64,000 nucleotides of DNA from the NCBI RefSeq assembly GCF_003667315.2, contig NZ_RCTZ02000003.1:62001-126000 (forward strand), written 5' to 3'. Under the pieces are notes generated by a model that was given only the letters and a program-made list of their open reading frames with translations, was not told where the DNA came from and searched no databases. Each line of letters starts with the position of its first letter. Within the stretch, counting starts at the first letter, position 1. Shown piece by piece: positions 27,951 to 36,126 of the stretch. The position numbers and the translations under genes were made by a program. This DNA comes from Tropicibacter alexandrii (GTDB lineage Bacteria > Pseudomonadota > Alphaproteobacteria > Rhodobacterales > Rhodobacteraceae).

Positions 27951-29237
27951 TTACTTGCGGGCTTCGAGCGCGTCCTCGAACGTGCGCAGGCCGGCCTTCG
28001 GCGACTGGACCAGCACGGCCATGTTGCCGGGCTTGTGCTCGTTGCGCATCATCTTGGTGTGCGACTGCGGGATTTCGTCCCACGGGAACACTTCGGACAT
28101 GCAGGGGTCCAGACGACGCTCGCACATCAGGCGGTTTGCGCTTGCGGCCTGCTTGAGGTTCGCAAAGTGCGAGCCCTGCAGACGCTTCTGGTGCATCCAC
28201 ATGTAGCGCACATCAAAGGTGCAGTTGAAACCGGAGGTGCCAGCGCAGATCACCACGATGCCGCCCTTCTTGACCACCAGCGTGGACACGGGGAAGGTGG
28301 CCTCGCCCGGGTGTTCGAACACCATGTCGACGCTGACGCCTTTGCCGGTGATCTCCCAGATCGCCTTGCCGAACTTGCGGGCCTCTTTCAGCCATTCGTT
28401 ATACTCGGGCGAGTTCACGACGGGCAGCTGCCCCCAGCAATTGAAGTCCTTGCGGTTGATGACGCCCTTTGCACCCTGCGCCAGCACGAAGTCGCGCTTG
28501 GATTCGTCGGAAATCACCCCGATCGCATTGGCCCCGGCGGTGTTCGCCAGCTGGATCGCGTAGGAGCCCAAGCCCCCCGACGCGCCCCAGACCAGCACGT
28601 TCTGGCCGGGCTTGAGTTCGTGCGGGTGGTGGCCGAACAGCATCCGGTAGGCGGTGGCCAGCGTCAGCGTGTAGCAGGCGGCCTCTTCCCAGGTCAGGTG
28701 CTTGGGGCGCGGCATCAGCTGCTGGGCCTGCACCTTGGTGAACTGCGCGAAAGAGCCGTCGCCGGTCTCATAACCCCAGATCCGCTGCGTGGGCGAGAAC
28801 ATCGGGTCGCCGCCATTGCATTCCTCGTCGTCGCCATCGTCCTGATTGCAATGGATGACGACCTCGTCCCCGACTTTCCAGTTCTTGACCTTGTTGCCGA
28901 CCTTCCAGACAATGCCCGACGCGTCGGACCCGGCAATGTGGTAGTCCTGACCATGCACGTCGAAGGGGCTGATCGGAACGCCCTTGCCAGCCCAGACGCC
29001 ATTGTAGTTGACGCCTGCCGCCATCACCAGAACCAGCACTTCGTGGCTGTCGATCTCCCATGTGTCGACCACTTCCTTCTGGAAGGACTGCTCGGGGTCG
29101 CCATGGCGTTCACGGCGGATCGCCCATGCGTACATCTTCTTCGGCACGTAGCCGAGGGGCGGCATTTCGCCAATCTCGTAGAGGTCTTTTTCCGGCGCGT
29201 CGTACTGGGCGATGCCCGTTGCGGTGTCCAGTGCCAT
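27951..29237 (-). CDS. ccr: crotonyl-CoA carboxylase/reductase
   Basis: A 428-residue MDR-family enzyme that reductively carboxylates crotonyl-CoA to ethylmalonyl-CoA with NADPH and CO2, the signature step of the ethylmalonyl-CoA pathway. Visible features are the Ccr N-terminus (YEIGEMPPLGYVPKKMYAW), WVGASGGLGSYA-type NADP motif (here VWGASGGLGSYAIQLA), the Ccr-specific insertion with CNQDDGDDEECNGGDP, and ICAGTSGFNCTFDVRYMWMH. Length is full. It is divergent in function-coupled position to ecm with one acyltransferase gene between. Confidence 0.97.
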   Translation of the reverse strand: MALDTATGIAQYDAPEKDLYEIGEMPPLGYVPKKMYAWAIRRERHGDPEQSFQKEVVDTWEIDSHEVLVLVMAAGVNYNGVWAGKGVPISPFDVHGQDYHIAGSDASGIVWKVGNKVKNWKVGDEVVIHCNQDDGDDEECNGGDPMFSPTQRIWGYETGDGSFAQFTKVQAQQLMPRPKHLTWEEAACYTLTLATAYRMLFGHHPHELKPGQNVLVWGASGGLGSYAIQLANTAGANAIGVISDESKRDFVLAQGAKGVINRKDFNCWGQLPVVNSPEYNEWLKEARKFGKAIWEITGKGVSVDMVFEHPGEATFPVSTLVVKKGGIVVICAGTSGFNCTFDVRYMWMHQKRLQGSHFANLKQAASANRLMCERRLDPCMSEVFPWDEIPQSHTKMMRNEHKPGNMAVLVQSPKAGLRTFEDALEARK

Positions 29238-29324
29238 GGTCGGCCTCCTTCAGGTCCGTTCGTTAACATATCTCGATACTGCAGCGCAGAATCGTGCGGC
29301 GCTTTCCAGTGAGATACGTGTCTG

Positions 29325-29410
29325 CGCGCAACATTGCAACACATTGATTGATGTTTTTGAAATTTTATAACCGAGCGGTTGCAGCAAATCCTTTGCGCAT
29401 GCGGCAAACA
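29325..29410. promoter_or_regulatory. TTGC/GCAA elements upstream of ccr
   Basis: The gap before ccr contains GCAAC-ATT-GCAAC (29328-29340), TTGCAGCAA (29379-29387) and the inverted repeat TTTGC-N7-GCAAA (29392-29408). ScfR-type regulators such as PccR in Rhodobacter sphaeroides are known to use TTTGCAAA-like sites, so these are candidate operators for acyl-CoA pathway control. Assignment is by resemblance only. Confidence 0.4.
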
Positions 29411-30715
29411 TTAACCGAGATGGCGGATCGAATTGGCGTAGAAATCCGCAAGCTCGCGGCCGTGATCGGTGATCCGGTGCGGTTCGCCGGGCGTGACGAT
29501 GCCGCGCGCGATAAGCGGGCGCAGGCCCGCGCGCACGGTCTCTTCGGGGGTGTCGCAGTGACGCGCTGCGGCTGTGACCAACTCTGCGACGCTGCGCGGT
29601 CCCGCCTGCAAAAGCCTTGCCACCAGCGGCACGGGCAGGATCGGAACGATGCCGGCGATCTGCGTCATTAACAGGTCCGCAAGCGCCTCTGGCCTGTGTG
29701 CAAGCTCGGGTACGTCAGCCAGCGACACCGGGGTGCCGAAACAAACGGCAGCCGTGCCAAAGCGCCGAAAGCGTCCGGTGATGCGCTGCCAGACCTGTTT
29801 CAGGGTCGCGATCGTGACATGGGTGATCGATGCGTCGAACCGGCGCGTGCCCGACTTGTGGGCGTTGACGAGGACCTTGTCCTCCAGCACCCGGTCGTAG
29901 TTCAACGCCACGGGGACAAAGACGATCTCGCGCTCGGTCTTGTCCAGACCGTCCAGCATATAGGACAAGAGCCCCAGTTTGGGCGGCTGCAACGCGCCAT
30001 CGAGGCTGAGCCCACCTTCGGGAAAGATCGCCTGCGTGACGCCGCCATTGGTGGCCATCTGCACATAGCGCCGCAATATCTGGCGATACAGCGCGTTGCG
30101 GGATTTGCGGCGGATGAAATAGGCGCCCATGGCCCGGATCAGCCGCGACAGGGGCCAGACCTGCGCCCATTCGCCCACCGCATAGGACAAGGCCGACCGA
30201 TCGGCGGCAAGATGGGTGATCAACACGTAATCCATGTTGGAGCGGTGGTTCATGACGAAGATCACGGTCGCCTCCGGGTCGATCGCGGCCAATCGCTCGG
30301 GCGCCTGATGGTGCAGTTCGACATGATACAGCGCGTTGGACAGCAGCCGTGCGCCGCGCACCCCCCAACCGAAATACGCCAGCGCGGAAAAGCTGGGCAC
30401 GATCTCGCGGGCGTAGCGGCGGGCGCGCTCAAAGACCACGTCCTCGCGTTCGCCGGTTTCGCGGGCTTGGTCGACGATCGCTTGTGTGACGTCCGGATGG
30501 TAGCACAGCCTCTGGATCAGGTCGTAGCGCCGCAGCAGCTTGAACGGCTCGATGGGGCGTTGCAGGCGGGTGTTCAGGCGGGCCACCGCGCGTTCCATCC
30601 GGCGACGAAAGAACCAACGCACCGAGGGGAACAGGAAGTGCGAGGCAAAGGTGACCGTCGCAAACAGGACGATCAACACGAACAGCCAAAGGGGAAGTGT
30701 CACCGGGTTCGTCAT
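29411..30715 (-). CDS. PlsB/PlsC-type glycerolipid acyltransferase
   Basis: A protein of about 434 residues with an N-terminal membrane helix (LPLWLFVLIVLFATVTF), the acyltransferase HxxxxD box in NHRSNMDYVLITHL, the IRRKSRNALYRQ block and FPEGGLSLDG. These are motifs I to III of glycerol-3-phosphate or lysophosphatidate acyltransferases, so it should acylate a glycerolipid precursor at the membrane. The start at 30715 (MTNPVTLPLW) keeps the helix at the N-terminus; an in-frame ATG at 30739 is possible. It lies between ccr and ecm, as in related genomes. Confidence 0.85.
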   Translation of the reverse strand: MTNPVTLPLWLFVLIVLFATVTFASHFLFPSVRWFFRRRMERAVARLNTRLQRPIEPFKLLRRYDLIQRLCYHPDVTQAIVDQARETGEREDVVFERARRYAREIVPSFSALAYFGWGVRGARLLSNALYHVELHHQAPERLAAIDPEATVIFVMNHRSNMDYVLITHLAADRSALSYAVGEWAQVWPLSRLIRAMGAYFIRRKSRNALYRQILRRYVQMATNGGVTQAIFPEGGLSLDGALQPPKLGLLSYMLDGLDKTEREIVFVPVALNYDRVLEDKVLVNAHKSGTRRFDASITHVTIATLKQVWQRITGRFRRFGTAAVCFGTPVSLADVPELAHRPEALADLLMTQIAGIVPILPVPLVARLLQAGPRSVAELVTAAARHCDTPEETVRAGLRPLIARGIVTPGEPHRITDHGRELADFYANSIRHLG

Positions 30716-30862
30716 TCGGCCATTAACCCCGATGGACATTCCTTGCACAACCCATGCACATCCGAAGCACATAAAGACGCAGGCGCGGGGGCAGGGCGCT
30801 TTGCCCTCCTCCCCGGGGCGGGGAGCGGCTATGCTGCATCTGCTCTGCCGCGACGCGGCGAA

Positions 30863-30944
30863 TTGACAGAGTCATAATATTTCGCATACACCATGCTAAA
30901 CGCAACAAGATTGCATTTCCGATTCACGCCTGACGGAGGCCCCG
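30863..30944 (+). promoter_or_regulatory. ecm upstream region with -35-like box and GCAA/TTGC inverted repeat
   Basis: TTGACA at 30863-30868 is a good -35 box, but the segment 16-18 bp downstream (CATACA) is a weak -10, so promoter assignment is tentative. GCAA-N5-TTGC at 30902-30914 is an inverted repeat similar to elements before ccr and mcl2. CGGAGG precedes the ecm ATG. Confidence 0.4.
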
Positions 30945-32909
30945 ATGACCGAGACCACCCGCGACCGCCCCTGGTTGATCCGCACCTATGCTGGCCACTC
31001 GACGGCCGAGAAATCGAACGCGCTGTATCGGTCGAACTTGGCCAAGGGGCAGACGGGCCTGTCCGTCGCCTTCGACCTGCCGACCCAGACGGGGTATGAC
31101 AGCGACCATGTGCTGTCCAAAGGCGAGGTCGGCAAGGTCGGCGTGCCGGTCTGCCATCTGGGCGATATGCGCACCCTGTTTCAGGACATTCCGCTGGAGC
31201 AGATGAACACCTCGATGACGATCAACGCCACCGCACCGTGGCTGCTGGCGCTGTATATCGCCGTGGCCGAGGAGCAGGGGGCGGATGTCTCGAAATTGCA
31301 AGGCACCGTGCAGAACGACCTGATCAAGGAATACCTCAGCCGCGGCACCTATATCTGCCCGCCGAAACCGTCGCTGAAGATGATCGGGGACGTGGCCGAG
31401 TATTGCTATACGCATGTGCCGAAATGGAACCCGATGAATGTGTGTTCCTACCATCTGCAAGAGGCAGGCGCCACGCCGGAACAGGAACTGGCCTTTGCGC
31501 TGGCCACGGCGATTGCCGTTCTGGACGAGTTGAAACCTCGGGTGCCCGACGCGGATTTCCCGGCCCTGTGCGGGCGCATTTCCTTCTTCGTGAATGCGGG
31601 GATTCGCTTCGTCACCGAGATGTGCAAGATGCGCGCCTTTGTCGATCTGTGGGACGAGATTCTGAAGGAGCGGTATGGCGTCGATGAGGCGAAATATCGT
31701 CGCTTCCGCTACGGGGTGCAAGTAAACTCCCTTGGCCTGACCGAGCAGCAGCCGGAAAACAACGTCTACCGCATCTTGATCGAGGCTTTGGCAGTGACCC
31801 TGTCGAAAAACGCCCGCGCCCGTGCCGTGCAGTTGCCCGCCTGGAACGAGGCGCTGGGCCTGCCGCGCCCGTGGGACCAGCAATGGTCGATGCGCATGCA
31901 GCAGATTCTGGCCTATGAAACCGACCTGCTGGAATATGACGACCTGTTCGACAACAACCCGGCGGTGGATCGCAAGGTCGCTGAATTGAAAGAGGGCGCG
32001 CGGGCGGAATTGGCGAATATCGACAGCATGGGCGGTGCGATTGGGGCCATCGACTATATGAAGGCGCGGCTGGTCGATTCCAATGCCGAGCGCGTCGGCA
32101 AGGTCGAGCGTGGCGAGACCATCGTCGTCGGCGTCAACCGCTGGACCGAAACCGAACCCAGCCCGCTGATGGGCGAGGATGGCGGCATCATGACCGTCGA
32201 CCCGTCGGTCGAACTCGATCAGGTGACGCGGCTGGAAGCATGGCGCGCCGAGCGGGATCAGGCGGCGGTGGATGCGGCCTTGGCGGCGCTGCGCGAAGCC
32301 TCGGCCAAGGGCGAGAACGTGATGCCTGCCTCGATCGCCTGCGCGAAGGCGGGGGTGACGACGGGCGAATGGGCGGCGCAGATGCGCTCCGTGCATGGCG
32401 AATATCGCGGCCCGACCGGCGTGTCGAAATCGGTCAGCAACAAGACCGAGGGGCTGGATGACCTGCGCGCCGCTGTCGACGCGGTCAGCGACCGTCTGGG
32501 ACGGCGCTTGCGCTTTCTCGTCGGCAAGCCGGGGCTGGACGGGCATTCCAACGGCGCCGAACAGATCGCCTATCGCGCCCGTGATTGCGGCATGGAGATC
32601 GATTACGAGGGCATCCGCCTGACCCCCGAACAGATCGTCGAAGCGGCCCGGGACGGCGCCCATGTCGTCGGCCTGTCGATCCTGTCGGGCTCGCATATCC
32701 CGCTGGTCGAGGAAACCATGCGCCGCATGCGCGAGGCCGGTTTGGGGCATATTCCCGTTACCGTCGGTGGCATCATCCCCGAGGATGACGCGGAAAGGTT
32801 GCGGGCAATGGGCGTCGCGCGCGTCTATACGCCGAAAGATTTCGAGCTGAACACCATCATGCAAGACATTGTCCAATTGGTGGATCAGCAATCGGTTGCT
32901 GCGGAATAA
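30945..32909 (+). CDS. ecm: ethylmalonyl-CoA mutase
   Basis: A 654-residue coenzyme B12-dependent mutase that converts (2R)-ethylmalonyl-CoA to methylsuccinyl-CoA. The TIM-barrel substrate domain (FDLPTQTGYDSDH, EQMNTSMTINATAPW, PENNVYRI) and the C-terminal B12 domain with the DxHxxG motif (Asp532-Gly-His534 in GLDGHSNG) are complete. Being shorter than methylmalonyl-CoA mutase and next to ccr supports the Ecm call. A terminator follows. Confidence 0.96.
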   Translation: MTETTRDRPWLIRTYAGHSTAEKSNALYRSNLAKGQTGLSVAFDLPTQTGYDSDHVLSKGEVGKVGVPVCHLGDMRTLFQDIPLEQMNTSMTINATAPWLLALYIAVAEEQGADVSKLQGTVQNDLIKEYLSRGTYICPPKPSLKMIGDVAEYCYTHVPKWNPMNVCSYHLQEAGATPEQELAFALATAIAVLDELKPRVPDADFPALCGRISFFVNAGIRFVTEMCKMRAFVDLWDEILKERYGVDEAKYRRFRYGVQVNSLGLTEQQPENNVYRILIEALAVTLSKNARARAVQLPAWNEALGLPRPWDQQWSMRMQQILAYETDLLEYDDLFDNNPAVDRKVAELKEGARAELANIDSMGGAIGAIDYMKARLVDSNAERVGKVERGETIVVGVNRWTETEPSPLMGEDGGIMTVDPSVELDQVTRLEAWRAERDQAAVDAALAALREASAKGENVMPASIACAKAGVTTGEWAAQMRSVHGEYRGPTGVSKSVSNKTEGLDDLRAAVDAVSDRLGRRLRFLVGKPGLDGHSNGAEQIAYRARDCGMEIDYEGIRLTPEQIVEAARDGAHVVGLSILSGSHIPLVEETMRRMREAGLGHIPVTVGGIIPEDDAERLRAMGVARVYTPKDFELNTIMQDIVQLVDQQSVAAE

Positions 32910-32935
32910 TTCGAAAGATCAATCGGATAGGGCAA

Positions 32936-32963
32936 GGGCGTCGGCAAAAGCCGGCGCCCTTTT
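32936..32963 (+). terminator. terminator after ecm
   Basis: GGGCGTCGGC pairs with GCCGGCGCCC (one wobble pair) around AAAA, followed by TTTT, 27 bp past the ecm stop. A clear intrinsic terminator. Confidence 0.87.
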
Positions 32964-33105
32964 CAATCTTGGATTGTTAAGACTTGTTAACTATTAATTG
33001 ACGATTGTCGGGTCTGATTTTCTTTGCGCCGCAGAATGACACAAAATATATCTTGTGATTATACCTTGGACGCGGGAAATAGCGGAAATAGGCTTGGAGA
33101 AGACG

Positions 33106-33414
33106 ATGAATATTGATTTTGATAACCTCTCGCGCGAGGAACTGTCGCAACTGATCGCCAATGCACAAAAGGCGCTGAAAACCGTGGATGCCCGCCGCAA
33201 GGCAGAGGCCAAGCGCGCAGCGGAATTGGCGGCAAAGGAATATGGCTTCTCTCTGGATGAGGTCATGGAAGCCGGTGCCAAGGGCAGCAAGGGCGCCCCG
33301 AAATACGCAAACCCGGCAGACCCGTCGCAGACTTGGACAGGTCGCGGTCGCAAACCCAATTGGGTGATCGAAGCACTGGAGTCCGGCAAATCTCTGGACG
33401 ACCTGGCGCTCTGA
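33106..33414 (+). CDS. hvrA: H-NS family nucleoid protein (HvrA type)
   Basis: A 102-residue protein with an N-terminal coiled coil ([20 protein letters not shown] and an Arg/Lys/Ala-rich helix) and the H-NS DNA-binding motif [20 protein letters not shown] at residues 67-86. In Rhodobacter, HvrA is an H-NS-like protein that modulates photosynthesis and nitrogen genes. GGAGAAG precedes the ATG. The sequence before it is noticeably A/T-rich. Its TGA overlaps the deoD ATG by one base. Confidence 0.87.
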   Translation: MNIDFDNLSREELSQLIANAQKALKTVDARRKAEAKRAAELAAKEYGFSLDEVMEAGAKGSKGAPKYANPADPSQTWTGRGRKPNWVIEALESGKSLDDLAL

Positions 33415-34118
33415 TGACGGTCCATATCGGCGCGAAACCCGGGGATATTGCTGAAACGGTGCTGTTGCCGGGTGACCCTTTGCGGGCGGAATGGGCGGCG
33501 CAGACGTTTTTGCAGGACGCTGTCTGCGTCAATCGCGTCCGCGGCATGCTGGCTTACACCGGGACATGGAAAGGCAATCGCGTGACGATTCACGGCTCGG
33601 GCATGGGGATGCCGAGCCTGTCGATCTACGTGAATGAATTGATCCGTGATTTCGGGGCCAAGACGTTGATCCGCATCGGATCTTGCGGCGGAATGCAGGA
33701 GAAGGTCAAAGTGCGGGACGTGATCCTTGCAATGACCTCTTCGACCGTGGGCACGCCGTCATCCAGCATCTTCCGCGAATTGAATTTCGCGCCCAATGCC
33801 GATTTCGGATTGTTGCGCGCGGCGGTGGCTGCGGCGGAAAAAGGAAATGCGCCTTTCCATGTGGGCGGCATCTATTCCTCGGATACGTTCTATGACGAGC
33901 GCAAGGATCTGAATGAGCAGATGGTGCGGCACGGTATTCTCGGCGTCGAGATGGAGACGGCCGAGCTGTATATCCTCGCCGCGCGCTACGGCGTACGGGC
34001 GCTGGCGGTGCTGACCGTTTCGGATCACCTGCTCACCGGCGAGGCCTTGCCCTCCGAGGATCGCGAGCGGTCCTTTGGCGACATGGTCGAGATTGCCTTG
34101 GAGGCGGCGTTTGCCTGA
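33414..34118 (+). CDS. deoD: purine-nucleoside phosphorylase
   Basis: A 234-residue hexameric-type (DeoD) phosphorylase: [19 protein letters not shown], the phosphate-binding RIGSCGG region and the substrate loop [10 protein letters not shown], plus the general-acid [10 protein letters not shown]. It cleaves purine nucleosides with phosphate to free base and ribose 1-phosphate. The ATG lies within the hvrA stop (ATGA), so it is translated by coupling to the H-NS-like protein. Confidence 0.94.
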   Translation: MTVHIGAKPGDIAETVLLPGDPLRAEWAAQTFLQDAVCVNRVRGMLAYTGTWKGNRVTIHGSGMGMPSLSIYVNELIRDFGAKTLIRIGSCGGMQEKVKVRDVILAMTSSTVGTPSSSIFRELNFAPNADFGLLRAAVAAAEKGNAPFHVGGIYSSDTFYDERKDLNEQMVRHGILGVEMETAELYILAARYGVRALAVLTVSDHLLTGEALPSEDRERSFGDMVEIALEAAFA

Positions 34119-34123
34119 AAAGT

Positions 34124-34148
34124 GGGGCGGGGTATGACCCCGCCCTAC
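34124..34148. repeat. short palindromic repeat, type B copy 1
   Basis: GGGCGGGGT (34125-34133) and ACCCCGCCC (34137-34145) form a 9-bp stem with an ATG loop, followed by TAC. It lies between the convergent ends of deoD and the DUF1989 gene and overlaps the stop of the latter. A second copy with compensating base changes is at 51519-51543. Confidence 0.7.
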
Positions 34149-34987
34149 AGGCCGTGGCTGCGGTCGTAGCCGTTGCGCTGTGGCGGCTGCCAATTGCCCA
34201 GCATCGCCGAATCCGGGGTCAGGATGTCGACCTGAAGCGGATGACAGGCGGCCGTGTCGGAACTGTGCTCGGACGAGCAGTCGCCACCGGGGCAGGCGCT
34301 GAGCGCGCCCAGCAGATCGATTTCCGCAAAGACTGTCAGGTGATCGCCGGGCCGCACCGGGCTGGCCTTCATGAAATATTGCCCCGTGTCGCGCGTGAAC
34401 CCGGTACACATGAAGACGTTGAGAACGTCATGCACGTGCGGTTCCGCATCGTGCAGAGGCAGGCCTGTGGCTGTGCTCAGCGCGCGCGTCAGGTTCGAAT
34501 GGCAACAGTGGTGATATTGGCTCCCCGACAGGAGATTGCCGGTATAGGGGTCGCAGCGCGTCCCGATCACGTCATGCACAGAGCCGCCGTAGGGGTCGAT
34601 CCCGTACCAGTCCAGCGTGTCCTCGACGATGGTTGCCATCGGGCGCAAATGCGGGAAGGCCGACCACAGCCGTTCGCCGGTTGTGACATGCGTGCCATGC
34701 AGGGCGCGGGTCTTGCCGGAATAGAACCGTTCGGACAGGTCGTGCGCGTTCCACAGGTTCAGGTCGCCGACCTGCGGCCCCTCGACCGAGGTGATCCGGA
34801 AAAAGCTGCCCGCCGGCACGCGAAAGGCGCAGGCGTCGCGCGGGGCGGCCAGAACCGTCTCGCTGACCCGCGCCGTATCCAGAGCGGCCGCATAAAGCGC
34901 CATATCCGGCACGGGCAGGGTGTCATTCGGGTAGCAGATCACCGGCGCGATGGCGCGGCGTTCGGCGGCGTCCTTGGGTTCTGTCAT
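34145..34987 (-). CDS. DUF1989 (urea carboxylase-associated) family protein
   Basis: A 280-residue DUF1989 protein. The domain (about 50-230) has FRVPAGSFFRIT, GDLNLWNAHD, and the cysteine/histidine-rich CDPYTGNLLSGSQYHHCCH, which probably binds a metal. Some family members are carboxyguanidine deaminase subunits in guanidine breakdown, and others accompany urea carboxylase, but none of those partner genes is nearby. The ATG overlaps the rodA stop by one base, so it is coupled to the cell-shape operon. Substrate unknown. Confidence 0.85.
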   Translation of the reverse strand: MTEPKDAAERRAIAPVICYPNDTLPVPDMALYAAALDTARVSETVLAAPRDACAFRVPAGSFFRITSVEGPQVGDLNLWNAHDLSERFYSGKTRALHGTHVTTGERLWSAFPHLRPMATIVEDTLDWYGIDPYGGSVHDVIGTRCDPYTGNLLSGSQYHHCCHSNLTRALSTATGLPLHDAEPHVHDVLNVFMCTGFTRDTGQYFMKASPVRPGDHLTVFAEIDLLGALSACPGGDCSSEHSSDTAACHPLQVDILTPDSAMLGNWQPPQRNGYDRSHGL

Positions 34988-36126
34988 CAGCGGGGCCTGT
35001 GGATATGGGCGCTTTGGACGAGGCCAAAGGCGAGCATGAGAACGAGCATCGCCGAGCCGCCATAGCTGACCAGCGGCAGCGGCACACCGACGACGGGGGC
35101 GAGGCCCATCACCATCGACATGTTCACGGCAAAGAACAAGAAGAAGGTCAGCCCGATGCCAAGGATCAGCAGCGACGAGAACCTGTCCTTGTTCTGCACC
35201 GCCGAGATGATGCAGAAGACGAGGATCAGCACGTAAAGGATCAGCAGCGACACGCCTCCGACAAAGCCGAATTCCTCGGCCAGTGTGTTGAAGATGAAGT
35301 CGGTATGCTTTTCCGGCAGGAAGTTCAGGCGCGATTGCGTGCCTTGCATGAAGCCGCGCCCGGTCCAGCCGCCCGAGCCCATGGCGATCTTGGCCTGCGT
35401 GATGTGATATCCGGCGCCGAGCGGGTCGGTGGTCGGGTCCAGAAACGTATCGATGCGGCGAAACTGGTAGTCCTCGATCAGCTGCCAATCGGTGCCGCGC
35501 GATTGGAACACCGCCCAGATCGTCCCGACACCGGCGCTGATCACGGTGGCGAAATAGGCCCAATGCACGCCCGCGAGGAACATCATCAACCCGCCTGCGA
35601 TCATCAGCAACAGCGCCGTGCCAAGGTCCGGCTGCGCCAGCGTCAGGAAAGTTGGCAACAGGATGATCAGCACCGGCAGGATCACCCAAAGCGGGCGCGA
35701 GACCTTGTTGTTGGGCAGCCAGTCGTAATAGGCGGCGAGGAACATCACCAAGGCGATCTTCATCAGCTCCGACGGTTGCAGCCGCATGAAGCCGAGATCG
35801 ATCCAGCGTTGCGCCCCCATGCCCACGGAGCCGAAGAATTCGACCATGACCAGCAGGCCGAGGCCTGTCATGTAGAATACGAGGCTCATGGTGCGCCAGA
35901 ACCAGATCGGCACCATGGCGACGGCGAACATCACCGCGAGCCCCAGCGCGTAGCGCTTCATCTGGGGTTCGGCCCATGGGCTCCAGCTGCCACCCGCGAC
36001 CGAGTAGAGCATCAGGAAACCGATGCCCGCCACCGCGCTCAGCAGCACGACCAGCGGCCAGTTCAGGTACAGGATCTTGCGCCAGCCCGACGGGACCGTC
36101 TTGACCGAATATTCAAGCCAAGTCAT
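34987..36126 (-). CDS. rodA: rod shape-determining SEDS peptidoglycan glycosyltransferase RodA
   Basis: A 379-residue SEDS protein with about ten membrane helices. Typical features are the GAQRWIDLGFMRLQPSELMKI motif region, AQPDLGTALLL and the C-terminal GLAPVVGVPLPLVSYGGS. It polymerises lipid II glycan strands with PBP2 during elongation. The start at 36126 (MTWLEYSVKTVP) overlaps the mrdA stop in ATGA. Confidence 0.96.
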   Translation of the reverse strand: MTWLEYSVKTVPSGWRKILYLNWPLVVLLSAVAGIGFLMLYSVAGGSWSPWAEPQMKRYALGLAVMFAVAMVPIWFWRTMSLVFYMTGLGLLVMVEFFGSVGMGAQRWIDLGFMRLQPSELMKIALVMFLAAYYDWLPNNKVSRPLWVILPVLIILLPTFLTLAQPDLGTALLLMIAGGLMMFLAGVHWAYFATVISAGVGTIWAVFQSRGTDWQLIEDYQFRRIDTFLDPTTDPLGAGYHITQAKIAMGSGGWTGRGFMQGTQSRLNFLPEKHTDFIFNTLAEEFGFVGGVSLLILYVLILVFCIISAVQNKDRFSSLLILGIGLTFFLFFAVNMSMVMGLAPVVGVPLPLVSYGGSAMLVLMLAFGLVQSAHIHRPR

